64,000 nucleotides of DNA from Nocardia brevicatena NBRC 12119 (GCF_000308495.1 NZ_BAFU01000032.1:1-64000); one strand, 5' to 3'. Positions 1-8,563 are shown, numbered from the stretch's first letter. Numbers and translations: made by a program. The notes: a model not told the origin generated them from the letters alone.

Positions 1-1685
1 TGAAGGCGGTGCCGATCAGCCCGGAGGCCAGGGCCGCGCTCGGCCTGCACGAGGACGTGACATCGCTCGCCCCACCGGAACTCATCCGCGCGATCCTGCT
101 CGCCCCGGTGCAACTGCTGTGGAACGGCGGTATCGGCACCTATATCAAGGCGAGTACCGAGTCCAATGCCGAGGTCGGGGACAAATCCAACGACGCGGTT
201 CGGGTGGATGCGAACCGGTTGCGGGTCAAGGTGGTCGGTGAGGGCGGCAACCTCGGGGTCACCGCGCTCGGCCGGATCGAGTTCTGCCGGGGCGGCGGCA
301 AGATGAATACCGACGCGCTGGACAACTCGGCGGGTGTGGACTGCTCCGACCACGAGGTCAATATCAAGGTCCTGCTGGACGGCGTGGTGAAATCCGGGCT
401 GCTGCCGGAATCCGAACGCAACCCGCTGCTGGCCTCGATGACCGACACCGTGGCAGATATGGTGCTGCAGGACAACGTATCCCAGAACTTCCTCATGGGA
501 ATCTCCCGCGCCGAAGCGCCGCGTATGCTCAATGTGCACCGCCGGCTGATCGAGGAATTGGAGTCCCGCGGACTGGACCGGGAACTGGAAGCACTGCCCA
601 CGGACGCGGAAATCAAACGCAGACTGGACGAGGGCACCGCGCTCACCTCACCGGAACTGGCGAATCTGCTGGCACATGTGAAACTCACGTTGAAGGCCGA
701 GCTGCTCGCCACCGATCTGCCCGACAGCGCCTATTTCGCGGCGCGCCTGCCCGAGTACTTCCCGCCGCCGCTGCGCACCCGGTTCGGTGCCGCGATCAAG
801 AAACACCGGCTGCGCCGGGAGATCGTCACCACCATGATCGCCAACGAACTGGTCGACCATGGCGGTCTCACCTACAGCTTCCGGCTGGGTGAGGAGGTCG
901 GTGCCACCGCCACCGACACGGTGCGCGCCTTCACTGCGGCCACCGAGATATTCGGCCTGCATGACATCTGGGCCCGTATCCGCAGCGCCGACACCTCGAC
1001 CGCCGTGCGGGACCGGCTGGAACTGGAAACCAAGCGCACCCTCGACCGGGCCTCGCGCTGGCTGCTCACCAACCGTCCACAGCCGATCGCCGTCGGCGCC
1101 GAGGTCAACCGGTACAGCCAGGGTATGCGGGAGCTGGCGCCGAAGGTACCCGGCTGGTTGCGCGGGCACCACATCGCCTCGCTCACCGACCGGGCCGCCG
1201 AGGTGATCGCTCACGGCGCGCCACTCGACCTGGCGACCGAGGTGTTCGGGCTGCTGAACAAGTTCCCTTTGCTCGATGTGATCGATATCGCGGATATCAC
1301 CGACCGCTCCGGCGACGAGGTGGGTTCGCTGTACTACGCGCTGAACGAACACCTGCGGATAGACTGGCTGCTCGAGGCCGTGAGCCATCTGGAACGCGGC
1401 GATCGCTGGCATGCCTTGGCCCGGCTCGCGCTGCGCGATGACATGTACAGTTCGCTGCGCTCGCTCACTCTCGATGTGCTCACCGGCGGTGATCCGGAGG
1501 AGACAGCGGACGAGAAAATTGCATACTGGGAATCCAAGAACCAGTCACGACTCGGGCGGGCCAGGGCGGCGCTGTCGGAGCTGTTCGAATCCGGAGCCCA
1601 CGACCTCGCCACGCTGTCGGTCGCGGCGCGGCAGGTGCGCAGCATGGTGAGCGGGGTGGGCGCCCAATCGGAGGTACCACGGTAA
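1..1685 (+). CDS. gdh: NAD-specific glutamate dehydrogenase, C-terminal part (cut by window start)
   Basis: The reading frame is open from the first bases of the window, so only about the last 560 residues of a roughly 1,600-residue enzyme are present. The large (180-kDa class) NAD-glutamate dehydrogenases oxidise glutamate to 2-oxoglutarate and ammonia in the cytoplasm. The segment near residues 28-48 (LLWNGGIGTYIKAS) and the following GEGGNLGVT motif near residue 77 are typical of the catalytic region of this family, and the rest is the long helical C-terminal extension. The next gene downstream is a thioesterase, as in the M. tuberculosis Rv2476c-Rv2475c arrangement. Family assignment is firm; the start lies outside the window. 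Confidence 0.93.
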   Translation, partial: KAVPISPEARAALGLHEDVTSLAPPELIRAILLAPVQLLWNGGIGTYIKASTESNAEVGDKSNDAVRVDANRLRVKVVGEGGNLGVTALGRIEFCRGGGKMNTDALDNSAGVDCSDHEVNIKVLLDGVVKSGLLPESERNPLLASMTDTVADMVLQDNVSQNFLMGISRAEAPRMLNVHRRLIEELESRGLDRELEALPTDAEIKRRLDEGTALTSPELANLLAHVKLTLKAELLATDLPDSAYFAARLPEYFPPPLRTRFGAAIKKHRLRREIVTTMIANELVDHGGLTYSFRLGEEVGATATDTVRAFTAATEIFGLHDIWARIRSADTSTAVRDRLELETKRTLDRASRWLLTNRPQPIAVGAEVNRYSQGMRELAPKVPGWLRGHHIASLTDRAAEVIAHGAPLDLATEVFGLLNKFPLLDVIDIADITDRSGDEVGSLYYALNEHLRIDWLLEAVSHLERGDRWHALARLALRDDMYSSLRSLTLDVLTGGDPEETADEKIAYWESKNQSRLGRARAALSELFESGAHDLATLSVAARQVRSMVSGVGAQSEVPR

Positions 1686-1739
1686 CCAAGGAACGTAGCG
1701 CGCGGGCATTTGTGTTCAGGCCGAGGTCAGCGCATCTGG

Positions 1740-1901
1740 TACGCTCCAGGACTGTCGCCGCCGGGCCGGTGGGGACATGAAACGCCTGCGGAGCGGACGT
1801 AAGGCTGTGCAAGGCTCGCCCTGCCCGCTGTCTGCGGTAAAACAGGAAACCCAGCTTGCGAGGGTTGGAATTCCCTCCTTTCCAGGAGGGGAGGAGGTCA
1901 A
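1740..1901 (+). mobile_element. IS200/IS605-family right-end remnant (tnpB tail / omega-RNA-like)
   Basis: The gap between gdh and the thioesterase ends with a 7-bp perfect hairpin (CCCTCCT at 1873-1879, TTCC loop, AGGAGGG at 1884-1890) followed by GAGGAGGTCAA (1891-1901). Upstream lies GTAAAACAGGAAACCC and a stretch that reads in frame like the tail of an actinobacterial TnpB protein (from 1777, residues such as RKAVQGSPCP). I recall this layout as the 3' end of IS605-type elements, where the tnpB tail and right end form the omega RNA. No tnpB core and no left end are visible, so this would be a fossil. GAGGAGG now serves as the Shine-Dalgarno of the thioesterase gene. The assignment is from memory of such ends, not from an alignment. 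Confidence 0.5.
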
Positions 1902-1903
1902 GG

Positions 1904-2380
1904 ATGCCGTTTCGCGCAACGGGTAATGCAACGGGCGGTTCCCACGATGCGGGAGCCGTACTCGCTCCCCGGCGTTTCCACACCCCGGTGGCCATCAGGT
2001 GGTCGGATATGGATGCCTTCCAGCACGTCAACCACGCGCGAATGGTGACCCTGCTGGAGGAGGCACGGATTCCGTGGCTGTTCGAGGACGGTCGTCCCAC
2101 GGCCGCGCTGCGCAACGGCTGCGTCCTCGCCGACCTGCATGTGCGCTACCGCGGTCAGCTGCGCCACGAGGACACCCCGCTCGATGTCGCCATGTGGATC
2201 GAACAACTGCGGGCCGTGGACTTCACCGTCGCCTACGAGGTGCGGGCCGCGGGGACGGCGCCGGATTCGCCGCCGGCCGTCCTGGCCTCCACGCAGCTCG
2301 CCGCCTTCGATATCCAGACCCAGCGGCTGCGCCGGCTCACCGACGAAGAACGCGAATACCTGTCGCAGTGGAAGTTCTGA
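1904..2380 (+). CDS. Acyl-CoA thioesterase, hotdog (4HBT) fold
   Basis: The protein has 158 residues in the hotdog-fold thioesterase style. The signature RWSDMDAFQHVNHARMV near residues 27-43 contains the Asp and His-Val-Asn residues that mark the 4HBT active-site helix of YbgC-like acyl-CoA thioesterases. It probably hydrolyses an acyl-CoA; the acyl group cannot be told. ATG at 1904 was chosen because GAGGAGG (1891-1897) lies 6 bases upstream; that ribosome site is part of the IS605-like end described separately. The gene follows gdh as Rv2475c follows Rv2476c in M. tuberculosis, and a further conserved gene starts 25 bases downstream, so an operon with it is likely. Confidence 0.85.
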   Translation: MPFRATGNATGGSHDAGAVLAPRRFHTPVAIRWSDMDAFQHVNHARMVTLLEEARIPWLFEDGRPTAALRNGCVLADLHVRYRGQLRHEDTPLDVAMWIEQLRAVDFTVAYEVRAAGTAPDSPPAVLASTQLAAFDIQTQRLRRLTDEEREYLSQWKF

Positions 2381-2405
2381 CCGCCTCCGGGGTGATGGTC
2401 CGGCC

Positions 2406-3074
2406 GTGAGTTCCGACCAGCGGGTTCTGCATGTCGAGGACCCGGCCGAACGCGAGAATCTCGCCACCTTCCTCACCCGGGCCATGCGCTTGGACCCGGC
2501 GGCCGTGGTGCGCCTGCGCCGTCGCGGTGACCGGTACGTGGCGGCCTGGGTCGCCACCGGTTTCGAGGCATTGGCGGCCCGCACCGTGGTAGCCGCCCTC
2601 GGGGTCGACGATGTCACGGTCGGCGCCGATACCGTTCTGAGCGGTCTGCGCACGGGAAACCCCATCGACCTCGGGTATTCGCTGGATTCCGCCTGGCGTG
2701 GTGCGCTGCCCCCGGACACCGGTTTCGGTCATATCGACGACGTCCCGGCACGGACCCTGGTGGAACTCGCCGAACGGGGCGTCGGCCTGGCCAGGGAACA
2801 CGGTTCCGGACACGGCCCGCCCGTGTCCCTGTTGGACCAGACCGTACTGACCGTCTCCGGGGAACAGACGCAGGTCCAGGTACCGATGCGGGTGGTGTTC
2901 GCCCTCACTGCCATGGACTTCATCCCCCACTCGGGCGAGAAGGCGGATTCCCGTCGCATCCCCTCCTCCGAAATCGTCCGTGTACGCGCCACCAACACCT
3001 GGTTGCGCCTGGACGCCCGCTACGGTTCGGTCGCCCGTCGACGTACCGGGCCTCTCCCCCTGACTCCTCGATAA
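2406..3074 (+). CDS. Conserved hypothetical protein (Rv2474c-like)
   Basis: A 222-residue protein of unknown function. It lies just after the thioesterase, where M. tuberculosis carries Rv2474c, of similar length. The protein has no signal peptide, no membrane segment and no catalytic motif that I recognise. It ends in a basic tail. GTG at 2406 is the first usable start in the open stretch after the thioesterase stop; no strong ribosome site is visible, so translation may be coupled to the upstream gene. A perfect hairpin about 110 bases downstream probably ends the transcript. Function is not inferred. Confidence 0.7.
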   Translation: MSSDQRVLHVEDPAERENLATFLTRAMRLDPAAVVRLRRRGDRYVAAWVATGFEALAARTVVAALGVDDVTVGADTVLSGLRTGNPIDLGYSLDSAWRGALPPDTGFGHIDDVPARTLVELAERGVGLAREHGSGHGPPVSLLDQTVLTVSGEQTQVQVPMRVVFALTAMDFIPHSGEKADSRRIPSSEIVRVRATNTWLRLDARYGSVARRRTGPLPLTPR

Positions 3075-3183
3075 CGCCGCCGATCCGCCCTCTCGGGCTC
3101 CCTGTTGTGGTGAGCGGTGCCCTCGCCGCACGCCTTCGACCGACGTGGAAGGGATCGCTGCGTGAACCGGACAGGTGGTAGGA

Positions 3184-3208
3184 GGCCCGGCCACAGTGGC
3201 CGGGCCTG
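3184..3208. terminator. GC-rich perfect hairpin, likely bidirectional terminator
   Basis: AGGCCCGGCCA (3184-3194) and its exact reverse complement TGGCCGGGCCT (3198-3208) flank a 3-base loop. It lies between the end of the gene at 3074 and the decayed VOC gene on the opposite strand. No U-tract follows, which is usual for actinobacterial terminators. Confidence 0.65.
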
Positions 3209-3239
3209 CGATTGCGGGGGCCGGCACGGTATTGCCTGC

Positions 3240-3554
3240 CTCGGAGTGAGGGGTCGGCGGATTGCTTGACGGGTGCGCTGCTGCGTCCTTGGTGTCGCCC
3301 GCTGAGCTCGGCGTCGAGTATGATCTGAGCCACTCGCATGACCTCGGCGTACACCGGGTCCTGCAGCCGTTGCCACATCTCGTCCTCGGTGACGTATTCG
3401 ACGCGGCCGGTCACCCACCAGAGGTTGCCGAAGGGGCCCTTGATACGCCCTCCACGCTGCCCGAAGCGTCATCGGCCACGGGAGTGACGACCTGTCCGCC
3501 GGCAGCGAGAGCTCGAGAGAACGCCTCGTCCGCGTCGGCGCCGACCGGCCCAGC
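3240..3554 (-). pseudogene. VOC/glyoxalase-family (PhnB-like) remnant, frameshifted and N-truncated
   Basis: On the minus strand, directly after the HNH stop codon, one frame reads ADADEAFSRALAAGGQVVTP followed by VADDASG (about 3540-3440). A second frame then continues KGPFGNLWWVTGRVEYVT and EDEMWQRLQDPVYAEVMR (about 3430-3330). Together these match the second half of a VOC-superfamily protein, where a (D/K)PFGN-WW motif precedes an EEM-x-RLQ-style tail. The frame change lies near 3430. The first half of the domain is missing, apparently lost at the junction with the HNH gene. No start codon or ribosome site serves it, so I regard it as dead. Confidence 0.72.
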
Positions 3555-4295
3555 TCAGGCCGCGCCTTCGCCCAAATACTGCAACCACACCGGGTCTAGT
3601 TCGTTGACCGTTGACAGCAACCGCCAGTGCGGTCCCTTCGGCGATATCAGTTGGGTGCGGAGGGTCCAGCCCAATTCGCTGAGCAGTTTGTCGGCCTTGC
3701 GATGGTTGCAGGGAGCGCAGCTGGCGACGCAGTTTTCCCAACTGTGTTCACCGCCGCGGCTGCGCGGTATGACGTGGTCGATGGTTTCGGCCTTGCCGCC
3801 GCAGTAGCCGCAGCGGTAGCGGTCGCGCTGCATGAGCGCGGCGCGGGTCATGGGGACGCGGGCCCGGTAGGGCACACGCACGTAGGTGCGCAGCCGGATC
3901 ACCGAGGGTATGGCGACCGAGCCGCCTGCCGAGCGCAGGACCGGCCCGGTGGGGTCGTGGTGGATGGCGTCGGCCTTATCGCAGACGAGCAGGACGATGG
4001 CGCGGCGCGCGGTCAACGCGGTGAGCGGTTCATAGGTGGCGTTCAGCAGCAGCACCCGGCGTTTGAGCCAGTTGGTGCCGACGACCGGCGAGGTGGACCG
4101 GGCGGATACGAAAGCGGGGTCGGAATCGGCGGAATGGGCGGAACGAGCGGAGTCCCCGGCGTACCGGGAACCGGGATGGTGATCGGACAACAACTGCAAC
4201 GGAGGAGCCCCCGACCCACGAGCGTGGACGTCGGCGGGCTTCAGTTGTCGGTGAGCTCTCGCCTCCTGTGATCGGGCGCCGTTCCGGTGCTTCAT
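3555..4295 (-). CDS. HNH endonuclease family protein (Rv2469c-like)
   Basis: A 246-residue protein ending in an HNH nuclease domain. Near the C-terminus CGYCGGKAETIDHVIPRSRG is followed by an ENCV segment and CAPCNHRK, giving two CxxC zinc pairs, the DH catalytic pair, the central Asn and the final His. The segment LNATYEPLTALTARRAIVLL before it is typical of this stand-alone actinobacterial family, which M. tuberculosis has as Rv2469c in the same neighbourhood. ATG at 4295 was chosen over further upstream starts because an AGGA/GGGG-type site precedes it. Substrate and role are unknown; it is not linked to a restriction or phage module here. Confidence 0.85.
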   Translation of the reverse strand: MKHRNGARSQEARAHRQLKPADVHARGSGAPPLQLLSDHHPGSRYAGDSARSAHSADSDPAFVSARSTSPVVGTNWLKRRVLLLNATYEPLTALTARRAIVLLVCDKADAIHHDPTGPVLRSAGGSVAIPSVIRLRTYVRVPYRARVPMTRAALMQRDRYRCGYCGGKAETIDHVIPRSRGGEHSWENCVASCAPCNHRKADKLLSELGWTLRTQLISPKGPHWRLLSTVNELDPVWLQYLGEGAA

Positions 4296-4470
4296 GTCGA
4301 CCCCAATTCCTGCTTCCAAGATCATGTGGTATCGCGTCCGGATACTGCAACCCAGTTGACCATGGAACGGGCCGCTGCGCACGACTATTTTGCACAATGA
4401 ACGGTTAACTGTGGCTGAAGCGCGACGGGCACAATGGGGTGCGGGGGCAAATCGGTGAATCGAGAGGTGT

Positions 4471-4875
4471 ATGAGTTCGGGAGAGCAGACAGCGACATCG
4501 TTCTACGAGGCGGTCGGGGGCGCGGAGACGTTCCGGCGGATCGTCGCCGCGTTCTACCGGGAGGTGGCCGCCGACGAGATCCTGCGCCCGATGTACCCGG
4601 AGGAGGACCTGGGCCCGGCCGAGCGGCGGCTGCGGATGTTCCTCGAACAGTACTGGGGCGGTCCGCGCACCTATTCCGACGAACGCGGTCATCCGCGGCT
4701 GCGGATGCGGCACATGCCGTTCGAAGTGGGACCGCTGCAGCGGGACGCCTGGCTGCGCTGTATGCGTATCGCGGTCGCCGAGGTCGAACCGGAGACCCTC
4801 GACGACGCGCACCGCCGCCAACTGCTCGACTATCTCGAAATGGCAGCGAATTCCCTGGTCAACACCGCATGGTGA
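4471..4875 (+). CDS. glbO: Truncated haemoglobin, group II (trHbO)
   Basis: A 134-residue 2-on-2 globin. The key residues of trHbO are visible: Tyr29 (B10), Tyr42 (CD1), the proximal His81 (F8) in LRMRHMPF, and Trp94 (G8) in RDAWLRCM. M. tuberculosis GlbO (Rv2470) is similar in length and sits in the same gene neighbourhood. Members of this group bind oxygen tightly and are linked to peroxide or nitric-oxide chemistry near the membrane. The gene lies divergently from the HNH gene, with a gap of about 175 bases that must hold both promoters. Confidence 0.93.
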   Translation: MSSGEQTATSFYEAVGGAETFRRIVAAFYREVAADEILRPMYPEEDLGPAERRLRMFLEQYWGGPRTYSDERGHPRLRMRHMPFEVGPLQRDAWLRCMRIAVAEVEPETLDDAHRRQLLDYLEMAANSLVNTAW

Positions 4876-4920
4876 CTACCTCGTGATCAACTACTACACG
4901 CCATCGTCTACCGTTGTTCC

Positions 4921-5211
4921 GTGAGCATTCTCGAGACAGTGGCGGTTTTCGCCGGCATCCCGCTGGGGATCTACCTCATAATCGCCGGCTTGTCGTTTCT
5001 CGGTAAGCCGTTGCCCGGCGAGAAGCCGGTCCACTACGACCTGAGTAAGCCGTGGACCTCGGAGCCCGTGCTGTGGAGTGCCACCGACGAGGTGACCGGA
5101 CTCGGCCACTACGACGTCAGCGAATCGTCGCACGGCGAGCATGCGGCGTTCGAAGCCCTTGAATCGAACCGGAAAGAGCTGATCGGAGGCCGGGCAAGTG
5201 GCAGGTTCTAA
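4921..5211 (+). CDS. Small single-pass membrane protein (Rv2468A-like)
   Basis: A 96-residue protein with one N-terminal hydrophobic helix (about residues 5-29, including FAGIPLGIYLIIAGLSFLG), then a polar domain with KPVHYDL, WTSEPVLW and a TGLGHYDVSESSH segment. It starts with GTG at 4921 and overlaps the next gene by 14 bases, so the two are translated together. Small proteins of this kind sit beside the DUF5130 gene in mycobacteria. Function is not known; the context suggests it anchors or assists the next protein. Confidence 0.75.
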   Translation: MSILETVAVFAGIPLGIYLIIAGLSFLGKPLPGEKPVHYDLSKPWTSEPVLWSATDEVTGLGHYDVSESSHGEHAAFEALESNRKELIGGRASGRF

Positions 5212-5656
5212 ATGGCCGGCGGTGATCGAGTCGGAGCTGCCGCGCGGCTACACGGTCACCAGCAGCGGACGCGTCTCGGGCGTGCACGAGGCCGGCGACG
5301 TGTTCAAGGAAGCCCCGTTCAGCAATAACGAGCGGTTGGCCTTGGACAATGTGCTGACCGAGGTGACCCGCTCCACCAAGATACGGTTCAACATCTACAT
5401 CGGTGATCTCGGTGAGGACCCGGGCGCCGCGGTGGACGCGCTGTTCCCGACCACCCCGGAGGCGACACGCTCGGTGCTCATCGCCGTCTCCCCGAACGAC
5501 CGGGCCGTGGAGGTCCGCTCCGGCAAGGAGGTCGCCGACCGCGCCAACGACCGGGTCTGCCAGCTGGGCGTGACCGCGGCGCTGAGCTCGATCCGTCAGG
5601 GCGACCTCATCGACGGTCTGATCTCCGCCCTGCGGGTCATGGCCGCCGCTGTATAA
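5198..5656 (+). CDS. DUF5130-type conserved protein (Rv2468c-like)
   Basis: A 152-residue protein that starts with GTG at 5198 inside the preceding gene. The middle (NERLALDNVLTEVTRST, FNIYIGDLG, and AVEVRSGKEVADRANDR) resembles TPM/DUF5130-type domains, which share a YgcG-like fold of unclear biochemical role. The last segment, LIDGLISALRVMAA, is amphipathic or hydrophobic and may reach the membrane, in line with its small membrane partner. It stands between glbO and pepN as in mycobacteria. A short hairpin follows the stop. Confidence 0.75.
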   Translation: MAGSKWPAVIESELPRGYTVTSSGRVSGVHEAGDVFKEAPFSNNERLALDNVLTEVTRSTKIRFNIYIGDLGEDPGAAVDALFPTTPEATRSVLIAVSPNDRAVEVRSGKEVADRANDRVCQLGVTAALSSIRQGDLIDGLISALRVMAAAV

Positions 5657-5660
5657 AATC

Positions 5661-5675
5661 GCCGCCTCCGGCGGC
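5661..5675. terminator. Short GC hairpin after the DUF5130-type gene
   Basis: GCCGCC-TCC-GGCGGC forms a perfect 6-bp stem a few bases after the stop codon at 5656 and is preceded by TATAAAATC. It probably ends the glbO-to-DUF5130 transcript. Confidence 0.6.
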
Positions 5676-5678
5676 GTG

Positions 5679-5777
5679 GGGTTGCGGCCCTATCGTGCCT
5701 CGGGTCTTCCCTCCCTCCTCGATTCCGCTGACGCGAAATCGCTCCGGTCGGTCCAGACCCGGCGCGGGCCGCAACCC
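5679..5777. repeat. Inverted repeat of GGGTTGCGGCCC
   Basis: GGGTTGCGGCCC (5679-5690) has an exact reverse complement, GGGCCGCAACCC, at 5766-5777, enclosing 75 bases. A third copy occurs at 5871-5882, within the next hairpin. No gene is visible between 5657 and 5989; the whole 330-bp stretch between the convergent DUF5130-type gene and pepN is occupied by these repeats. Confidence 0.7.
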
Positions 5778-5870
5778 TTTGAGTGATCCCTTCGACAGGT
5801 CGTCCACGGTGGTCGAACAAGCCGATACCTTCAGAGGGTAACCATCAAGATCGGGTCACAAGTCCCCGAA

Positions 5871-5967
5871 GGGTTGCGGCCCGTCTCGCGTTTCAGCGCC
5901 CGAAGCGCATGCGCCGAAGGCGCGAGTCTCGGGCGCTGAAACGCGAGACCCGTCAGGGCCGCGACCC
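5871..5967. terminator. Large perfect hairpin between convergent genes
   Basis: A 21-bp arm at 5883-5903 (GTCTCGCGTTTCAGCGCCCGA) is exactly reverse-complementary to 5929-5949, with a 25-base loop that can itself fold. GGGTTGCGGCC (5871-5881) and GGCCGCGACCC (5957-5967) extend the stem with one mismatch. It lies 20 bases beyond the pepN stop codon and is well placed to stop transcription from both sides. The length and perfection exceed an ordinary terminator, so a mobile palindromic repeat is an alternative. Confidence 0.7.
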
Positions 5968-5989
5968 CGCGCCGGCGGAGCCGGCGCCA

Positions 5990-8563
5990 TTAGACACGGT
6001 CGAAGGCGCGGGCGCGCAGCGACCGTTCGATACCCGCCTTACCCTCGCTGACCAGGCGGCGCAGCGCCGGCGGGTGGTCCTGGGCGAGGAATTCGTCGGC
6101 CTTGGCCACCGCTTCCTCGCTGATCGCCCATGCGGGGTAGAGCCCGACGACCACCGTCTGCGCCGCCTCGCTGGAGCGTCGCTCCCACACATCGGGGATC
6201 TCGGCGAAGTACCGATCCACATACGGCATCAGCAGCCCTTGCTGCCCGGCCGGGGCGAATCCGCCGACGATCGAGCGGGCGGTGATATTGGGCACCGAAT
6301 CGTCGCCTATCACCGTGGACCACGCCATCTCCTTCACCGCGGCGATCGGGCGCGCGGTGGCCGCCGCGGCGGCCTGGCGCCGTCCCGCCGCCGTCGGATC
6401 CTTGCTCAGTTCGGCGTCGATGGCCGGGGTGTCCGGGCCGTCGGCGTCGATCTCCCCGGACGCCGCGAGCGCGGTGATCAGATGCCAGCGCAGGTCGGTG
6501 TCCACGACCAGCCCCGGCAGGCCGACCCGGGCCGGGTCGCCGTCCAGGAGCTCACGCAGCACCTCGGTATGCCAGGCGGAGAGTTTGGCGCCGGTGAGGG
6601 CGTTGACGAAGGCCAACTGGTGGTCGGAGCCGGGTTCGGCTTCCCGGGCCAGTTCCAGCAGCCGGTTCGCGAAGTCCGGCCAGCCGGATTCGTCCGCCCA
6701 CGTGGGGTCGGCGTAGCTGCGGATCGCGATATTGGCCTGCATGAGCAGCCGCTGCACCACGCCGATCTCCGATTCGGTGCCGATCCCGCGCTGCACCAGC
6801 GCCACGAAATCGCGGGCCCGCAGTTCGGCCTGCCTGGTCATCTCCCAGGCGGCCGACCAGGCCAGGGTGCGGGGCAGCGGTTCGGCGATATCTGCGATGC
6901 GGTTGACGAGAACATCGAGCGAATCGGGGTCCAACCGTATCGAGCAGTAAGTGAGGTCGTCCTCGTTGACCAGCACGAACTTCCCGCGCGGGATACCGAC
7001 GAGGTCCGGCACCTCGGTGCGTTCGGCGGCGTCCAGGTCCAGTTCCATCCGGTGGGTGCGGACCAGGGCGCCGTCGCGGTCGTCGTAGACGCCGATGGCC
7101 AGCCGGTGTACCCGGCGTTCCCCGGCACCGGGTTCGGCGCCTTCCTGGATCACCGCGAAGGAGGCGAACCGGCCGTCGGCGTCGACGGTGAAGTCCGGGC
7201 GCAGGATGTTCAGGCCGGTGGTTTTGAGCCATTGCGCGCCCCAGGTCGACAGGTCCCGGCCCGAGGACTTCTCCAGCGCGGACAGCAGGTCGTCGAAGGT
7301 GGCGTTGCCGTATGCGTGTTCGGCGAAGTAGTCGCGCAGACCCGCCAGGAACGGTTCCGCCCCGACATAGGCGACCAGCTGTTTGAGCACGCTCGCGCCC
7401 TTGGCGTAGGTGATGCCGTCGAAGTTGACCTCCACGGCGGCCAGATCGGGGATATCGGCGGCGATCGGATGGGTGGACGGCAGCTGGTCCTGCCGGTACG
7501 CCCACGACTTCTCCACATTGGCGAAGGTGGTCCACGCGTTGGTGTATTCGGTGGCCTCGGCCTGGCACAGTGCCGCGGCGAACGTGGCGAACGATTCGTT
7601 CAGCCACAGATCGTCCCACCACTTCATGGTGACCAGATCGCCGAACCACATATGCGCCATCTCGTGCAGTACGGTTCCGGCGCGCCGCTCATAGGAGGCC
7701 CGGGTGACCTTGGACCGGAACACGTAGTCCTCCAGGAAGGTCACCGCGCCCGCGTTCTCCATGGCGCCGGCGTTGAATTCCGGGACGAAAAGCTGGTCGT
7801 ATTTGCCGAACGCGTACGGTATCCCGAAGTTGCGGTGGTAGAACTCGAAACCCTGTTTGGTCTCGGTGAACAGCCGGTCGGCGTCCATGAACTCGGCCAG
7901 CGAGGCGCGGCAGTAGATGCCGAGCGGGATACTGCCGTGATCGTCGGTGTAGGTGTCGGTCCATTCGGTGTACGGGCCGGCGATGAGCGCCACCAGGTAG
8001 GTGCTCATCCGCGGGGTGGTCGCGAACCGGTGCCGACCGGACTCTCCGCCCGCGAGCGGGGCACCGTTGGAGATGACCTTCCAGTCGGCGGGGGCGGTGA
8101 CCTCGACGTCGAAGGTGGCCTTGAGGTCCGGCTGGTCGAAGCAGGCGAACATGCGCTTGGCGTCGGCCGTCTCGAACTGTGAGTACAGGTACACCGCGTT
8201 GTCGGTGGGGTCGACGAACCGGTGCAGTCCCTCGCCGGTGTGCGAGTACTCGCAGTCCGCCTCCACCACCAGCTCATTGGTTTCGGCCAGCCCGGTCAGG
8301 GAGATACCGGTGGATTCGTCGTAGTCGGAGACGTCGATCGGGGTGCCGTTGAGCACGGCCGAACGCACCGAACGGGCGACGATATCGACGAACGTGCTCG
8401 AACCCGGTTTCGCGGTGAAGGTGACCGTGCTGCGGGAGGAGAAGGTCTGCTCGCCCGGTACGCCCGCCCCGTCGGTCAGGTCGAGTTCGATGCGGTAGTT
8501 GTCGACCGAGACGGTCTCGGCGCGCTCGATCGCCTGGTCGCGGGTGAGATTCGGTGCGGACAT
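5990..8563 (-). CDS. pepN: Aminopeptidase N (M1 family zinc metallopeptidase)
   Basis: An 857-residue cytoplasmic aminopeptidase. The substrate-binding motif GAMEN lies near residue 265 and the zinc site HEMAH near residue 298 (HExxH), with the third ligand Glu in LWLNESFA about 18 residues later. The C-terminal half is the helical ERAP1-like domain of the family. The length is right for actinobacterial PepN. The start is the ATG at 8563. M. tuberculosis has pepN (Rv2467) at the same place. It is convergent with the DUF5130-type gene, separated by hairpins, and divergent from purC. Confidence 0.95.
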   Translation of the reverse strand: MSAPNLTRDQAIERAETVSVDNYRIELDLTDGAGVPGEQTFSSRSTVTFTAKPGSSTFVDIVARSVRSAVLNGTPIDVSDYDESTGISLTGLAETNELVVEADCEYSHTGEGLHRFVDPTDNAVYLYSQFETADAKRMFACFDQPDLKATFDVEVTAPADWKVISNGAPLAGGESGRHRFATTPRMSTYLVALIAGPYTEWTDTYTDDHGSIPLGIYCRASLAEFMDADRLFTETKQGFEFYHRNFGIPYAFGKYDQLFVPEFNAGAMENAGAVTFLEDYVFRSKVTRASYERRAGTVLHEMAHMWFGDLVTMKWWDDLWLNESFATFAAALCQAEATEYTNAWTTFANVEKSWAYRQDQLPSTHPIAADIPDLAAVEVNFDGITYAKGASVLKQLVAYVGAEPFLAGLRDYFAEHAYGNATFDDLLSALEKSSGRDLSTWGAQWLKTTGLNILRPDFTVDADGRFASFAVIQEGAEPGAGERRVHRLAIGVYDDRDGALVRTHRMELDLDAAERTEVPDLVGIPRGKFVLVNEDDLTYCSIRLDPDSLDVLVNRIADIAEPLPRTLAWSAAWEMTRQAELRARDFVALVQRGIGTESEIGVVQRLLMQANIAIRSYADPTWADESGWPDFANRLLELAREAEPGSDHQLAFVNALTGAKLSAWHTEVLRELLDGDPARVGLPGLVVDTDLRWHLITALAASGEIDADGPDTPAIDAELSKDPTAAGRRQAAAAATARPIAAVKEMAWSTVIGDDSVPNITARSIVGGFAPAGQQGLLMPYVDRYFAEIPDVWERRSSEAAQTVVVGLYPAWAISEEAVAKADEFLAQDHPPALRRLVSEGKAGIERSLRARAFDRV

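Noticed and set aside
5783-8182. A 799-residue open frame on the plus strand opposite pepN
   Set aside because: It is antisense to an undoubted aminopeptidase N and exists only because high-GC codons leave the opposite strand open; no recognisable domain or ribosome site.
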